Source: Leptolyngbya boryana PCC 6306 (lineage in GTDB: Bacteria; Cyanobacteriota; Cyanobacteriia; Leptolyngbyales; Leptolyngbyaceae). Taken from it: 64,000 nt of DNA. The notes under the pieces are model-generated. The model saw only the letters and a list, made by a program, of their open reading frames with translations, did no database searches and was not told the DNA's origin. The stretch is taken from the NCBI RefSeq assembly GCF_000353285.1, contig NZ_KB731324.1, positions 5,598,577 through 5,662,576 on the forward strand, written 5' to 3'. Both the position numbers and the translations under genes were made by a program. This document shows positions 9,092 to 19,194 of the stretch, piece by piece. Every line of letters starts with the position of its first letter. Within the stretch, counting starts at the first letter, position 1.

Positions 9092-10297
9092 ATGGATACC
9101 AAGGCGTTTAAGCGATCGCTCAATAGTTCTGAAAATTATCACCGCAAAGGATTCGGACATGATGCGGAAGTTGCAGATACAATGCAGTCCGAATATCAGA
9201 GCAACTTGATTCAGGAAATTCGTGAGCAAGCTTATACGCTCAAACGCGGCGATGTAACGATTCGACTGGCGCAAGCGTTTGGCTTCTGCTGGGGCGTGGA
9301 ACGCGCTGTCGCAATGGCTTACGAAACTCGCCAACATTTTCCAACCGAACGGATCTGGATTACGAATGAGATTATTCACAATCCCTCGGTGAATCAGCGT
9401 TTGAGAGAAATGAATGTCTTGTTTACGCCTGTTGTGGCTGGACAGAAGGATTTCTCAGAGGTTGCGAAAGGTGATGTCGTGATCTTGCCTGCATTTGGAG
9501 CCAGTGTGCAGGAAATGCAGTTGTTGAACGATCGCGGTTGTACGATCGTCGATACGACCTGTCCTTGGGTTTCTAAAGTTTGGAACACCGTTGAGAAACA
9601 CAAAAAAGGTGATTACACCTCGATCATTCACGGCAAATACAATCACGAAGAGACAGTCGCAACCAGTTCGTTTGCTGGAAAGTATCTGATTGTATTGAAC
9701 CTAGCCGAGGCGCAATACGTTGCTGATTACATTTTGAACGGGGGCGATCGCGAAGAATTTCTGACCAAATTCAAGAAAGCAACTTCTGCCGGATTTGATC
9801 CCGATCGTGATTTAGTTCAAATCGGCATCGCGAATCAAACCACGATGCTCAAAGGCGAAACTGAGCAAATCGGCAAATTGTTTGAACACACGATGCTGAA
9901 GAAGTATCCGCCGAATGAATTGAATCAGCATTTCTTGAGTTTTAATACGATTTGCGATGCAACTCAAGAACGGCAAGATGCAATGTTCGATCTCGTCAAA
10001 GAGAAACTGGACATGATGATTGTGATTGGGGGTTACAATTCTTCGAATACAACACATTTGCAGGAAATTGCGATCGACTACAAAATTCCGTCTTATCACA
10101 TCGATAGTGTGGAACGGATTCTGTCTCGCGATCGCATTGAGCATAAGCCACTGCACAAAGATTTGGAAATCGCTGAGCATTGGCTACCTGAAGGCGAAAT
10201 CGTTGTAGGTATTACTTCTGGAGCTTCGACTCCCGATAAAGTTGTTGCAGACATTATTGAGCGAATTTTTGAATTGAAAGCGGCTGTTCCAGCATGA
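9092..10297 (+). CDS. ispH: 4-hydroxy-3-methylbut-2-enyl diphosphate reductase
   Basis: Last step of the MEP pathway, giving IPP and DMAPP for carotenoids, quinones and phytol. A 401-residue cyanobacterial/plant-type LytB. The three cysteines that bind the [4Fe-4S] cluster sit in [22 protein letters not shown] and [13 protein letters not shown]. Other family elements are [19 protein letters not shown] and [11 protein letters not shown]. The N-terminal extension ([10 protein letters not shown]...) is typical of cyanobacteria. The following DUF6816 gene overlaps its stop by 4 bases (ATGA), so both are probably on one message. Confidence 0.97.
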   Translation: MDTKAFKRSLNSSENYHRKGFGHDAEVADTMQSEYQSNLIQEIREQAYTLKRGDVTIRLAQAFGFCWGVERAVAMAYETRQHFPTERIWITNEIIHNPSVNQRLREMNVLFTPVVAGQKDFSEVAKGDVVILPAFGASVQEMQLLNDRGCTIVDTTCPWVSKVWNTVEKHKKGDYTSIIHGKYNHEETVATSSFAGKYLIVLNLAEAQYVADYILNGGDREEFLTKFKKATSAGFDPDRDLVQIGIANQTTMLKGETEQIGKLFEHTMLKKYPPNELNQHFLSFNTICDATQERQDAMFDLVKEKLDMMIVIGGYNSSNTTHLQEIAIDYKIPSYHIDSVERILSRDRIEHKPLHKDLEIAEHWLPEGEIVVGITSGASTPDKVVADIIERIFELKAAVPA

Positions 10298-11049
10298 AAT
10301 CGGTTCGATGCAGCTTCCTAAATCTTTATAAAATTCTGCTGTGTAGCTTGATTTGGCTTTTCACCTGCTTTTACACGACTCCAGTGTGGGCAGGTGCATT
10401 GTCCGATCGCGTTTCTGCTTACCCGGATTGGCACAATAAACCGCCCGTTTCTCAAGCAACAGGCGATCTGATCTACCCCGATTGGATCGCGGGAACTTGG
10501 CATGTGAAAAGCACCTTAATCGATCTCGTTGCTCCCCTCGCTCCTAAAATTGTCACGCCAGGATTCGAGAGTAATCGGCAATATGTGAATCAGCCGATCG
10601 AATTTGATGTGCGATTCAAACCGAATCCAACCCAAGTCGTTGCCGATCGCGCTTTTAACGGATTGAATATTGCGCGGGCATATTTGGGCGATCGCGCTGT
10701 ACTTTCCGTCAAAGTTGATCCAAATTCTCCGAATAAACAAATTACCGTTTTGAGAGACGATCGCATTCTGACTTCAACGATTACAGGTCGAGCGATCGAG
10801 ACTCCTGATCCCAAACAATTCATTACGAGCGAGATTTTTCAACAAGTCTTTAGAAGTACATCTCAACCCTACTTAAACCAGGTTGAAACCACGACTGCCT
10901 ATCAGTTTGTCGATGGAAAAATTGGCGCAGATCAAATTACTGCCATCTATCTTTCGCCGCAAGATCCTGACTATTTCAACGCAGGAAATACACCTGTCGC
11001 ATTGTATCGATATCGCCTAGAATTCTCGCTACTCAAAATGAGTAATTAG
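10294..11049 (+). CDS. DUF6816 family secreted protein
   Basis: A 251-residue protein with an N-terminal hydrophobic signal (about residues 13-32, cleavage plausible after VWAG). The mature part has [16 protein letters not shown] and [16 protein letters not shown], blocks I recognise from a cyanobacterial/plastid family (DUF6816), usually assigned to the lumen or periplasm. No enzyme motif is visible; the repeated beta-strand pattern suggests a lipocalin-like barrel (inference). Start codon overlaps ispH by 4 bases, implying coupled translation. Function unknown. Confidence 0.7.
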   Translation: MKSVRCSFLNLYKILLCSLIWLFTCFYTTPVWAGALSDRVSAYPDWHNKPPVSQATGDLIYPDWIAGTWHVKSTLIDLVAPLAPKIVTPGFESNRQYVNQPIEFDVRFKPNPTQVVADRAFNGLNIARAYLGDRAVLSVKVDPNSPNKQITVLRDDRILTSTITGRAIETPDPKQFITSEIFQQVFRSTSQPYLNQVETTTAYQFVDGKIGADQITAIYLSPQDPDYFNAGNTPVALYRYRLEFSLLKMSN

Positions 11050-11379
11050 ACTCATCAAAAAACTTAATTTCTGTTGTGAATGTTACAGATAATTGCTGCT
11101 TAGTTCCAAAGTAAACTTTAATTTCTTACGCTAGAAAGGCAAGCATGAGTTTGTTATTCTCACGATACAGATCAAGGAGTTGTTACTCTCACAGTTCCTA
11201 AAGATCCGAGGCATCGAAGTTTTCTGACCCTTTTTAACTATTCCGTTTTCGTGAGTGTTAGCGAGCCACGTGCGGCTCTCTCACAAAATCTGATTCATGA
11301 CCGCGATTTGAAGAAGTTGCTGATCTTGAACGATCGACAGCTCTATTTTTGACTTTTGAACCCCACCCGATTTTTAGAG
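11050..11379. other. Intergenic region with hairpin and short direct repeat
   Basis: This 330-base stretch has no convincing gene. At 11251-11284, GTGAG and GAGCC pair with GGCTC and CTCAC around ACGTGC, a compact hairpin without a T tract. Near 11153-11198 the motif GTTGTTA(C/T)TCTCAC occurs twice, about 32 bases apart. Promoter elements for the gene at 11380 may be here, but none can be fixed. Confidence 0.4.
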
Positions 11380-11697
11380 ATGAACCCTTACTGCGAACAA
11401 TGGATTGCCGATTGGTGTCAAACAAATGGCTGGACAGACTGGTTTAGAGAACGCTCCAGCTATTGGGCATTTCCGCCCAATTCTGTCATGCCTGTTCCGA
11501 TCCCCAGCTCAGTTTTACACGCCATTAAAGCTGAAAAAGGCTTGAGCCAGGATGAGCGATTCTGGAGTTTAAGTGCATTGGTGGGAACGGGTCTTGCCGC
11601 AGCTTTAGGATTCGCGATCGCGTCTCCGATGCCTTTATTAATCGCATTTGTGGGATGTGCAATTGTATTCGCGCAATTAGATAGTGAAGAAGTTTAG
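11380..11697 (+). CDS. Conserved cyanobacterial small membrane protein, function unknown
   Basis: A 105-residue protein beginning MNPYCEQWIADWCQTNGWTD, followed by SSYWAFPPNSVMPVPIP, and ending in two hydrophobic segments (about 67-84 and 84-100) before LDSEEV. I recall similar uncharacterised proteins in other cyanobacteria with the same opening, which is why the ATG at 11380 is preferred to an in-frame TTG at 11356. It lies before miaB on the same strand with an 80-base gap. No function can be assigned. Confidence 0.65.
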   Translation: MNPYCEQWIADWCQTNGWTDWFRERSSYWAFPPNSVMPVPIPSSVLHAIKAEKGLSQDERFWSLSALVGTGLAAALGFAIASPMPLLIAFVGCAIVFAQLDSEEV

Positions 11698-11777
11698 ATG
11701 AGGCAGAAGCTTCGGGATGCGAGGCTTCTGTCGTATTCAGCTAGAATGGGTATCTGTCAAAGATTTCGAGAACGCCC

Positions 11778-13130
11778 ATGACTGCTGCTCGCCGCTATCA
11801 CATCACGACGTTTGGCTGCCAGATGAACAAGGCAGATTCCGAGCGTATGGCTGGAATTCTAGAAACAATGGGCTTTGAATGGTCAGAAGAAGCCAACGAA
11901 GCCGATCTGATTCTCTACAATACCTGCACGATTCGGGACAATGCAGAGCAAAAAGTTTATTCCTATCTCGGACGGCAGGCACAGCGGAAACAAGAAAATC
12001 CGAATTTGACGATCGTCATGGCTGGATGCGTCGCACAGCAAGAAGGTGAAGCCTTACTGCGACGAGTGCCCGAACTCGATTTAGTCATGGGACCGCAATA
12101 TGCCAACCAGCTCGAAGATTTGTTGGAACAGGTTTTTAGTGGTCAGCAAGTCGTTGCGACTGATCCCATTCATATTGTCGAAGACATTACAAAACCGCGA
12201 CGCAATAGCGATGTCACAGCTTGGGTAAATGTGATTTATGGCTGTAATGAGCGCTGTACGTATTGTGTCGTTCCAGGCGTTCGTGGGGTCGAACAATCTC
12301 GGACACCGGAAGCGATTCGAGCGGAAATTGAACAGCTTGCAGCCCAAGGGTACAAAGAAATCACCTTATTGGGTCAGAACATTGATGCGTATGGGCGAGA
12401 TTTGCCGGGAGCCACTCCAGAAGGACGACATCTGCATACGTTCACAGATTTGTTGTACTTTGTGCATGATGTACCGGGTATCGATCGCATTCGATTCGCA
12501 ACCAGTCATCCACGCTATTTCACAGAGCGTTTGATTCGAGCTTGCGCTGAATTGCCGAAAGTCTGTGAGCATTTCCATATCCCCTTCCAATCCGGCGATA
12601 ACGATGTCTTGAAGGCAATGTCACGCGGGTATACGCACGAACGATATCGTCGAATCATTGACACGATTCGCGAATATATGCCAGATGCGTCGATTAGCGC
12701 TGATGCGATCGTTGGATTCCCAGGTGAGACTGAAGCCCAATTTGAGAACACCTTAAGTTTGGTGCGCGATATCGGATTTGATTTGATCAATACAGCGGCA
12801 TATTCTCCACGTCCCGGAACTCCTGCGGCAGTTTGGGAGAATCAGTTATCTGAAGAAGTCAAAGCCGATCGCTTACAACGATTGAATCATTTGGTGTCGC
12901 AAAGCGCCTCAGAGCGATCGCAGCGATATGCAGGACGAATTGAAGAAGTACTGGTAGAAGCTCAGAATCCGAAAGATCCAACGCAGGTAATGGGGCGGAC
13001 GCGCGGAAATCGGTTGACGTTCTTTGCAGGCTCTATCGACGAACTCAGAGGTCAAACCGTCAAAGTGAGAATTACCGAAGTAAGATCGTTCAGTCTGACG
13101 GGACAACCTCTGATTGAGGCTCGTCTGTAG
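11778..13130 (+). CDS. miaB: tRNA-2-methylthio-N6-dimethylallyladenosine synthase
   Basis: Radical-SAM methylthiotransferase that converts i6A37 to ms2i6A37 in tRNAs reading codons starting with U. All three domains are visible in 450 residues: N-terminal UPF0004 with cysteines in [23 protein letters not shown] and [10 protein letters not shown]; radical-SAM CxxxCxxC in [17 protein letters not shown]; and a C-terminal TRAM domain around [11 protein letters not shown]. It ends 3 bases from the opposing tRNA-Ser(UGA), a likely substrate because its anticodon loop carries A36-A37-A38. Confidence 0.97.
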   Translation: MTAARRYHITTFGCQMNKADSERMAGILETMGFEWSEEANEADLILYNTCTIRDNAEQKVYSYLGRQAQRKQENPNLTIVMAGCVAQQEGEALLRRVPELDLVMGPQYANQLEDLLEQVFSGQQVVATDPIHIVEDITKPRRNSDVTAWVNVIYGCNERCTYCVVPGVRGVEQSRTPEAIRAEIEQLAAQGYKEITLLGQNIDAYGRDLPGATPEGRHLHTFTDLLYFVHDVPGIDRIRFATSHPRYFTERLIRACAELPKVCEHFHIPFQSGDNDVLKAMSRGYTHERYRRIIDTIREYMPDASISADAIVGFPGETEAQFENTLSLVRDIGFDLINTAAYSPRPGTPAAVWENQLSEEVKADRLQRLNHLVSQSASERSQRYAGRIEEVLVEAQNPKDPTQVMGRTRGNRLTFFAGSIDELRGQTVKVRITEVRSFSLTGQPLIEARL

Positions 13131-13133
13131 AAA

Positions 13134-13218
13134 CGGAGAGGGTGGGATTCGAACCCACGGAACCTTTCGGTTCATTCGATTTCAAGTCGAACGCATTCGA
13201 CCACTCTGCCACCTCTCC
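13134..13218 (-). tRNA. tRNA-Ser(UGA)
   Basis: Class II tRNA of 85 bases without encoded CCA. The acceptor GGAGAGG pairs with CCTCTCC and a G discriminator follows. The D arm contains GCAGAGTGGTCGAATGC. The anticodon stem TTCGA/TCGAA encloses loop CTTGAAA, giving anticodon TGA. The variable arm GAACC-GAAA-GGTTC is long, as for serine, and the T arm has GGTTCGAATCC. It reads UCA and related codons. Confidence 0.97.
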
Positions 13219-13271
13219 AAGGGACGTGTATTATCTTATCCTATTCAGGCGATTTTGGATTGATTTCCAGC

Positions 13272-13311
13272 AAAAAGCCGCGATCGCTTTCAAATACGAT
13301 CGCGGCTTTTT
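13272..13311. terminator. Bidirectional terminator
   Basis: AAAAAGCCGCGATCG (13272-13286) pairs with CGATCGCGGCTTTTT (13297-13311) around a 10-base loop. The stem contains a HIP1 octamer and both strands end in a T run. It separates the leftward gene at 13342-13965 from the region upstream of tRNA-Ser. Confidence 0.85.
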
Positions 13312-13341
13312 CGTTCAGTTCAATTTAGGAGTGGGGAACGA

Positions 13342-13965
13342 TTAGTCTTGAATTTCTTTCAAGGCATATTGCGCGATCGCCAAAGTTAACCGCGCCTGCT
13401 CGGTTTCTGACAATTTCGCCCAATCGGTCGATTTTACGCTCTGTTCTTCGCCGCGCATCGAATAAGCCAAAGGACGCGCCAGCACGTGTAAATCATCTTC
13501 TGCCCACTGCGGCAATGCTTCTTGTACACAAAGCACCAACTGATCCGCCAGACTTGCTGAAGAGTTTGCCAACTTCTCAGCCTGACGCGCGATCATATTC
13601 AGAATCGCCTGCGGCACAGTTGCAAACTTCTGAGCCAAAGAAGCTTCCAGAGTTGGAGCTGCGAACAAGGTATCTAAATGAGAGAAGAACGCATCGGCAC
13701 GATCGTTGAGTTCGGATTCTGGCAGCGCATCGAGCGAGAACTTTTGATCTAAAGCATTAAAGAAAGATTCCGCCTCCGCATCGGCTGGATTCCACGGATA
13801 GGCAATCTTACTTTGAGAAACTTCTGCAATTTCAACTTCGACCGTCTCAACATTGCCTGGCTCATTCCACCGCACTGTCACGGCTTCCGAGTCAAGCAAC
13901 GCTGCTGCGAGTGCCTGCCGAAGTTGGAGTTCGAGAGAGTTAGAGGGACTTGCTTCGTGTGCCAT
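13342..13965 (-). CDS. Hypothetical acidic soluble protein
   Basis: A 207-residue protein, predominantly helical and acidic ([45 protein letters not shown]), without signal peptide, membrane span or known catalytic motif. The N-terminal half has a beta-rich block, [21 protein letters not shown] in part. ATG at 13965 has a GGAA a suitable distance upstream; an ATG at 13980 would add five residues. The terminator at 13272-13311 follows it. I do not recognise the family. Confidence 0.6.
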   Translation of the reverse strand: MAHEASPSNSLELQLRQALAAALLDSEAVTVRWNEPGNVETVEVEIAEVSQSKIAYPWNPADAEAESFFNALDQKFSLDALPESELNDRADAFFSHLDTLFAAPTLEASLAQKFATVPQAILNMIARQAEKLANSSASLADQLVLCVQEALPQWAEDDLHVLARPLAYSMRGEEQSVKSTDWAKLSETEQARLTLAIAQYALKEIQD

Positions 13966-14131
13966 GACAATATTCCGCATCGAGTGAACTAAGGGTGGGT
14001 ATGTTTGATGGCTATGACTTCAAGCCGATCGTTACCAGTTCCGTAACTGACCTCACAATTTACGCGAATTCTCCTAAAATTTCAAAGTTCTTAGGAGAGA
14101 AGAGTGGGGGGTGGGGAGTAGGGAGACCTCC

Positions 14132-15748
14132 CTAATTCCGTCCGTCCGCAGGCGAAACCAAAAATTCTAAAACCGAATTCTGCGAGCCACCAAACTTAAT
14201 TTGTGCCCCAGATTGTAGTGGCACTTCATAATTATGGACTTTCTGCCACCCTTTTGAGGTAGAAACCCAGGTTCCATACCGGGAAAAATCGCGCAGAAAA
14301 TAACTGGGTTGCAGCGTGTCTGGGTTGGCACTGCGGTAGAAAATTTCCGCATGTTTCCGGGACACTCCAGGTTCATTCGCCAAGACTAAATCATTCTCAG
14401 CACTCATTCCGACGCGCATTAAGCCGCCCCGAATCGTCCAAACTTTGGCATTTTCTAGCGATCGAATCGAGGCGACCGGATTCTGCATTCCTAACTGGCT
14501 CGGCGTATGCGGAATTTGCGTGAGTCCTTCTGCGATCGGCTTAATTAATTCGCCATCAAATTCAGGGTGCATGTACAAAACAGGCAGCGTCCAAGCTTGA
14601 TGATTAAACCGAAATAAAGTCAGCAAATGTTGACGTGCAACAGCGACAGCTTGATCGATCGGCATCCGTTCTGACAATGCCTGAGCAAAAGTCGCGATAA
14701 AACTCAGCGCTTCTTGATCCGTAATCGAATCCCGCATCGCCAAAACTGCTGGAACCCCATGATGCAGCAAAACTTCCGCCAAACTGCTCCGGGGAATCGT
14801 TTCTGCCCCTTGCTGCTCGGGTTGTGCGCCCCAGCAGGCATTAAAAACTGCCAGTTTCACATGACAACGAGTCAGAACCTGCGCCAATTCTGTCCCATTC
14901 ATCGGCAGATTCGGACGAAGGAATAACAAGCCGCCATCTGGAGCCGGAACCCCGTGACCTGCATAAAACAGCACATTATATTGACCGCTTTCCAAGCGAT
15001 CGATTAATTCCCCCGAAGTTGGCTGTAACAACGTATCGACAAAACAAGGCGCAGCTAGGCGATTGATTCCCTGACGCTCCTTGAGAATTCGGGTCAGCGC
15101 TTGTGCTTCTTGCTCAAGTTTGAGCCGTTTTAATTCGTCGCCGCTTTGAGACAGGTCGGGAGCCGCATCTTGTCCTAAAACCAGTAAAACATTGAGACTC
15201 GACTCCGATCGCAAAACGGGCAAAGCATCCACATCGCTCGTCGTGCGGCTAAATAAAAGCTGCTGACTCAACGAAATTGCCTGCTTTCCGGCATCAGGCT
15301 GCATAATCTCCCACGGCAGTGAAATCAGATCCGGATCGCGCACTTCTAAACGCAATCTCAGCGCTTTTCCTTGCCCTTGAGCGATCCCTTGACTGCGGTT
15401 AAGGCTACTTTCAATCACGCCATCAAACAGCCATTGCCACAAATTGATGCCCAGATTCTGCATCAACCGCGCACCTCGCGAAATTGGCTGTCCCACAGGT
15501 GTTTCGGCTACCTCGATGGGAGGAGTACTCACCTGGGAGATATGCGGCACATCCGGAACCCCGCGCGTCGAAAACATTTCTTGCCACGATCGCCAATGTT
15601 GTTTCAGTTCAGCCGTCCATAGACAATCGCGTAAGAGATAGCCGCCTCGGTAAGGGGCTTCGATCACATGAATTGCAAAATGTTCAGCTTGAGAGGCGCG
15701 TAATCGTGCGATCGCTAAACTTAGGCAAGGAAGGTCAGACGGTGACAT
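14132..15748 (-). CDS. CHAT-domain protein with C-terminal FHA domain
   Basis: A 538-residue protein. Residues about 185-400 form a CHAT (caspase-like) peptidase domain: catalytic His265 in FYAGHGVPAPDGG and Cys305 in VFNACWGAQ are both present. Residues about 436-530 form an FHA domain with the phosphothreonine-binding residues R445 (GLMRVGMS) and S463-R464-K465-H466. It thus combines a predicted protease with a phosphopeptide reader. The gene follows a PP2C phosphatase gene on the same strand after 63 bases, suggesting a Ser/Thr phosphorylation circuit. No substrate gene is visible nearby. Confidence 0.85.
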   Translation of the reverse strand: MSPSDLPCLSLAIARLRASQAEHFAIHVIEAPYRGGYLLRDCLWTAELKQHWRSWQEMFSTRGVPDVPHISQVSTPPIEVAETPVGQPISRGARLMQNLGINLWQWLFDGVIESSLNRSQGIAQGQGKALRLRLEVRDPDLISLPWEIMQPDAGKQAISLSQQLLFSRTTSDVDALPVLRSESSLNVLLVLGQDAAPDLSQSGDELKRLKLEQEAQALTRILKERQGINRLAAPCFVDTLLQPTSGELIDRLESGQYNVLFYAGHGVPAPDGGLLFLRPNLPMNGTELAQVLTRCHVKLAVFNACWGAQPEQQGAETIPRSSLAEVLLHHGVPAVLAMRDSITDQEALSFIATFAQALSERMPIDQAVAVARQHLLTLFRFNHQAWTLPVLYMHPEFDGELIKPIAEGLTQIPHTPSQLGMQNPVASIRSLENAKVWTIRGGLMRVGMSAENDLVLANEPGVSRKHAEIFYRSANPDTLQPSYFLRDFSRYGTWVSTSKGWQKVHNYEVPLQSGAQIKFGGSQNSVLEFLVSPADGRN

Positions 15749-15811
15749 GAATCGGCAAAGGCTGGGTTAACACTCCGGAACTTTAATCTTAAAGGCTATC
15801 CGGTAATTAAT

Positions 15812-17932
15812 CTATGGCGTAGCCGATGGGTTCTCTTTTGCAGACTCAGCAGCAGACTCAGCACAAGCTCCAATCTGGTCAGGTTTGGGGGAAATGCGGG
15901 TGAAATTCGCGATCGCACTTTCTCTTTGCCACCCCATATTTCCTAGCCTAACTGAGTTCGCCAGTTTACCCTCAGTCGGCAGCGTACACACTTTCAATCT
16001 CAACCAATTCGATTGATCCGAAGTCGATCGCTGTTGTCCGACAACTTGCAGAACGGTTCCAGAAGACATGCGACCCAGGATCTCATTTGCCGTCTCAGTC
16101 GATTGCGCAGCATTTTTGAACAGTGGCAAACCTGCTGTTTGATCTGCGGTCTGAATTTGGATAAATGAACCGGAAGTCAGCGGAGTCACAGTCGGAGAAG
16201 CGGGAACTGGCGGCACTGTCGCAGAAGGCACAGGCATTCGATTGGTAAAACGAGCAATCAATTCTGGAGCAAGCAGAGTCGCGATCGCACCTGCAATGCC
16301 CAATAATGCCAACACGATGAACAAAACTTTGAACCAATTGATCCGACGGGGTTCTGCAATCTGAGTTCTCAATTGAGACACTTCGCGAGCAGCCAGCATT
16401 TGAGTGGGCTGAGCTAAAGCAGGCGAAATCGTTTGAGCATTCTGCGATCGCCGCGATTCTTTCGTTTGACAATGAATCAAGCCGACCGTGACATTATCGT
16501 GCCCGTTGCGCGTGTTTGCGATATTGATTAATTGCTGTGCGGCTACAGCCACATCAATCTTCCCATCTAGAATCGGAGCAATTTCGGTTTGCCAAACTTC
16601 TTCGACCCGATCGTTGTCACTCAATCCGTCTGAACACAGCAGATAGACACAATCCTCATCAAGAATCAATCGCTGTACGGTGGGGCGCAAATAGCTCGAA
16701 CTCCCCATCCCCAAAGCTTGCACTAATGATCCCGCAGAAGAACGCTGTAACGCATCTCGGTATAAGGAATATCCCAAGCGAGCCTCACGCGACGCAACAT
16801 CATCATCTAAAGTGACTTGATAGCAGCCCTTGCGAGTAATGCGATAGGCGCGACTATCCCCCACATGCGTGAGATAGAATTCATGCCCTCGAACTAATCC
16901 CATGACCACAGTCGTGCCCATGCGCTGCCGTTCTTGCCGCCGTTCCGCATCGTTCTGTTCGGAGATCGCATCATTCGCCTCGCACACTGCGGCTTCTAAT
17001 TCCTGCTCAATCTCATCCGATTGAATCGCTTGAACTTGGCGCGCGATCGTCTCGATCGCTAAATGTGAGGCAACCTCTCCACCCTCATGCCCACCAATCC
17101 CATCACAGACAATCACGAGATTCGTCTTTGCCTTCGTTGCGCTTGGTGGATAGCACGCATCTTCGTTACTTTGACGGCTCGGTCCTTGATCGGTCGCCGT
17201 TGCAATGTGAATCTGGCGAGTTTGATATTGGGCTTGATGGGCGATCGCTTGATCCAAGACTGAAATTAACGACTCAATACTCGAAATCTCTCCGTCAACT
17301 AAGTTCTGGCAGATTTGCTGAAAGAAATCCGCGATCGCAGAGTGCGGCTGCCAAGTTGCCCACAATTCTCCTAACTGCGTCAGAGCGGGAGATTGCCGAT
17401 CAAATCGCAATTCCAACAGTCTCAGGGTGTCGCCATCGGCAAACAGTTGATTCGGATCAAGCAAAGTTGAAGCAACGTTTTCAACACTCAATCGTTGCCA
17501 GAGTCGCGCAATTTGCTCAAGAAAATGTAATTGGCGAAATCCAGAACTTGCATTCCACACTTGAGTTAAAGCAGGCATGAGTTGCCCATCTGTGGTAATC
17601 GGAGCCGATTCGAGCAGAATCAGATCAGACAAAACAGCATAAGGCTGAGGAATCGTAGGGCGCTCTGCCATCAAATGCAAATAGGGTTCGAGTTGGGGAG
17701 GAACCTCGACTGGATTCGGTGGAATTCCGGGTTTGGTATCTAGAACAATTTGGGATGATTTGAGCAAATAGCGATCGTCGAGCCGTTCACCAGGCTGACC
17801 TGCTTTTACCCCCATGACCCAGAGATAGCGTTTGGGAATCCGAGTTTGGCAGTGATGGCAAAACTCCTGAGTGACGGGGTTGAGCGCCTGACAAAAATAA
17901 TTCGGGCATTGCACGATCGGATCAGTTTGCAT
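15812..17932 (-). CDS. PP2C-type Ser/Thr protein phosphatase, membrane-anchored
   Basis: A 706-residue protein. The N-terminus has a zinc ribbon (CPNYFC and CHHC, residues 9-29), then a domain of about 200 residues resembling a reduced kinase-like module. The PP2C domain follows (about 243-490) with metal-binding motifs SNEDACYP, VCDGIGGHEGGEVAS, THVGDSRAYR, LLCSDGLSDND and GHDNVTVGLI. A single membrane span lies near 535-557, then a Pro/Thr linker and an SH3-like C-terminal domain probably outside the membrane. This is the layout of a membrane phosphatase that senses the envelope. It precedes the CHAT-FHA gene. Confidence 0.88.
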   Translation of the reverse strand: MQTDPIVQCPNYFCQALNPVTQEFCHHCQTRIPKRYLWVMGVKAGQPGERLDDRYLLKSSQIVLDTKPGIPPNPVEVPPQLEPYLHLMAERPTIPQPYAVLSDLILLESAPITTDGQLMPALTQVWNASSGFRQLHFLEQIARLWQRLSVENVASTLLDPNQLFADGDTLRLLELRFDRQSPALTQLGELWATWQPHSAIADFFQQICQNLVDGEISSIESLISVLDQAIAHQAQYQTRQIHIATATDQGPSRQSNEDACYPPSATKAKTNLVIVCDGIGGHEGGEVASHLAIETIARQVQAIQSDEIEQELEAAVCEANDAISEQNDAERRQERQRMGTTVVMGLVRGHEFYLTHVGDSRAYRITRKGCYQVTLDDDVASREARLGYSLYRDALQRSSAGSLVQALGMGSSSYLRPTVQRLILDEDCVYLLCSDGLSDNDRVEEVWQTEIAPILDGKIDVAVAAQQLINIANTRNGHDNVTVGLIHCQTKESRRSQNAQTISPALAQPTQMLAAREVSQLRTQIAEPRRINWFKVLFIVLALLGIAGAIATLLAPELIARFTNRMPVPSATVPPVPASPTVTPLTSGSFIQIQTADQTAGLPLFKNAAQSTETANEILGRMSSGTVLQVVGQQRSTSDQSNWLRLKVCTLPTEGKLANSVRLGNMGWQRESAIANFTRISPKPDQIGACAESAAESAKENPSATP

Positions 17933-18070
17933 TGAAAAATGGCATGTGATTTGCTCAATTCATCACTCTAGCAATTTTTGCCCTCGGTCGGAGATGGCAT
18001 TTCCGAGTTTCCTCGCGTTGCGATCGCAATTTTCTGAGGCACAATAAGCCAGATTTTAGTGAGATTGGCT

Positions 18071-19117
18071 ATGTCTTCCGTGTTCCGCCATCTGGGGTTT
18101 GCTTCGCTGATAGTGGGGTTATTGGTATCGATGCCAAAATCGATCGCAAACCCAGTTTCTTCTACACCCTCTACATTTGTGCCAACGGCTCCACCCCCCG
18201 TTGCTCCCCCGCTGAAAGAGAATTTCGTTCAACCTGATTTCCGGATTTCCGCGCTACAACGCGATTTTCAAGGCAATCTCTGGCTGGCAACCCCGCAGGG
18301 CGTAAGCCGGATTAATCCCAACACAGGACGGGTGATCTCTCAGACGAAATTGCCGAATCTGTCGATCTCGGCATTGGCGCAAGATAAAGTCGGACGCATT
18401 TGGGTCGGTACAGCAGAAGGGCTGTTTCGCATCGATCCAAAAACCAATACGGTCACAGCACAAACTCTGACGCTGCCCTCGAACCGGGTGTTGTCCTTAT
18501 TAGTTGATCGTCGTGGCTTTCTCTGGGTTGGCACTGATTCTGGACTCGCCCTGATTAGTCCGGATCAAGGCTTAAAAATGACGACGCTACAAAATCTGCC
18601 TGGGATTAGCGCTAATGCTTTAAGTCTTGATCCTGAAGGTCAGCTCTGGGTCGGGACGTTGGACGGCTTGGTTCAGGTCGATACAGCAAGTGCGAAAATT
18701 TTGCACCGGATGAGTTTAGAGGAAGGAACAGCGCAGTCTTTAGCACTCGATCGACATGGTTCACTGTGGGCAGGAACCACCAGCGGACTGGTAAAAATCG
18801 ATCCGTTGCAGCGCCGCCGCTTACGATCAGTAACTCAACTCAGAGGACGCGATATTGTCTCAGCAGGATTTGACGGGGTTGGAAGCATTTGGGTCGGCAC
18901 AAGCGCTGGACTATTTCGGGTCAATCCTTACAATGGCGCAATTATCGGTCAAGTTCCTCATCTTCCCTCGAATCAAGTCATATCTCTCGCGCCTGACACG
19001 GGCAATAAATTGTGGGTCGGAACAACCGAGGGTTTGGCTTGGGTCAGTATGACCACTTATCAAACAAAGCCGCATTTGATGTTCAGTCGCAGTGTTGAAG
19101 AGAACCCCTCAGAATAA
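18071..19117 (+). CDS. Secreted seven-blade beta-propeller protein
   Basis: A 348-residue protein with a signal peptide (MSSVFRHLGFASLIVGLLVS...). After a Pro-rich linker come seven repeats of the form GxLWVGTxxGLxxxDP (for example GRIWVGTAEGLFRIDP, GFLWVGTDSGLALISP and NKLWVGTTEGLAWVS). These are the blades of a two-component-regulator-type propeller, here without any kinase domain. It probably acts in the periplasm as a binding or scaffold protein (inference). GTG at 18059 would add four residues. The stop codon lies in a 38/39-bp tandem duplication (19079-19155). Confidence 0.8.
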   Translation: MSSVFRHLGFASLIVGLLVSMPKSIANPVSSTPSTFVPTAPPPVAPPLKENFVQPDFRISALQRDFQGNLWLATPQGVSRINPNTGRVISQTKLPNLSISALAQDKVGRIWVGTAEGLFRIDPKTNTVTAQTLTLPSNRVLSLLVDRRGFLWVGTDSGLALISPDQGLKMTTLQNLPGISANALSLDPEGQLWVGTLDGLVQVDTASAKILHRMSLEEGTAQSLALDRHGSLWAGTTSGLVKIDPLQRRRLRSVTQLRGRDIVSAGFDGVGSIWVGTSAGLFRVNPYNGAIIGQVPHLPSNQVISLAPDTGNKLWVGTTEGLAWVSMTTYQTKPHLMFSRSVEENPSE

Positions 19118-19155
19118 TGTCCAGTCGCAGCGTTGAAGAGGAACTCCTAGAATTA
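19079..19155. repeat. Imperfect tandem duplication across the stop codon of the propeller gene
   Basis: Copy 1 (19079-19116) encodes the last residues MFSRSVEENPSE, with the TAA finishing at 19117. Copy 2 (19117-19155) is about 85% identical but lies after the stop and would read MSSRSVEEELLELR from its own ATG. It appears to be a small local duplication, not a gene. Confidence 0.7.
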
Positions 19156-19194
19156 AGATAGATCTTCAACTCTCTTCATTCTTTCGGAGTTCTG

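Noticed and set aside
11050..11379. Riboswitch upstream of the 11380 gene
   Set aside because: Only one small hairpin is visible; no known riboswitch core could be matched.
17065..17580. 171-codon reading frame opposite the PP2C gene
   Set aside because: A shadow of the phosphatase gene, rich in Arg, His and Gln without any domain.
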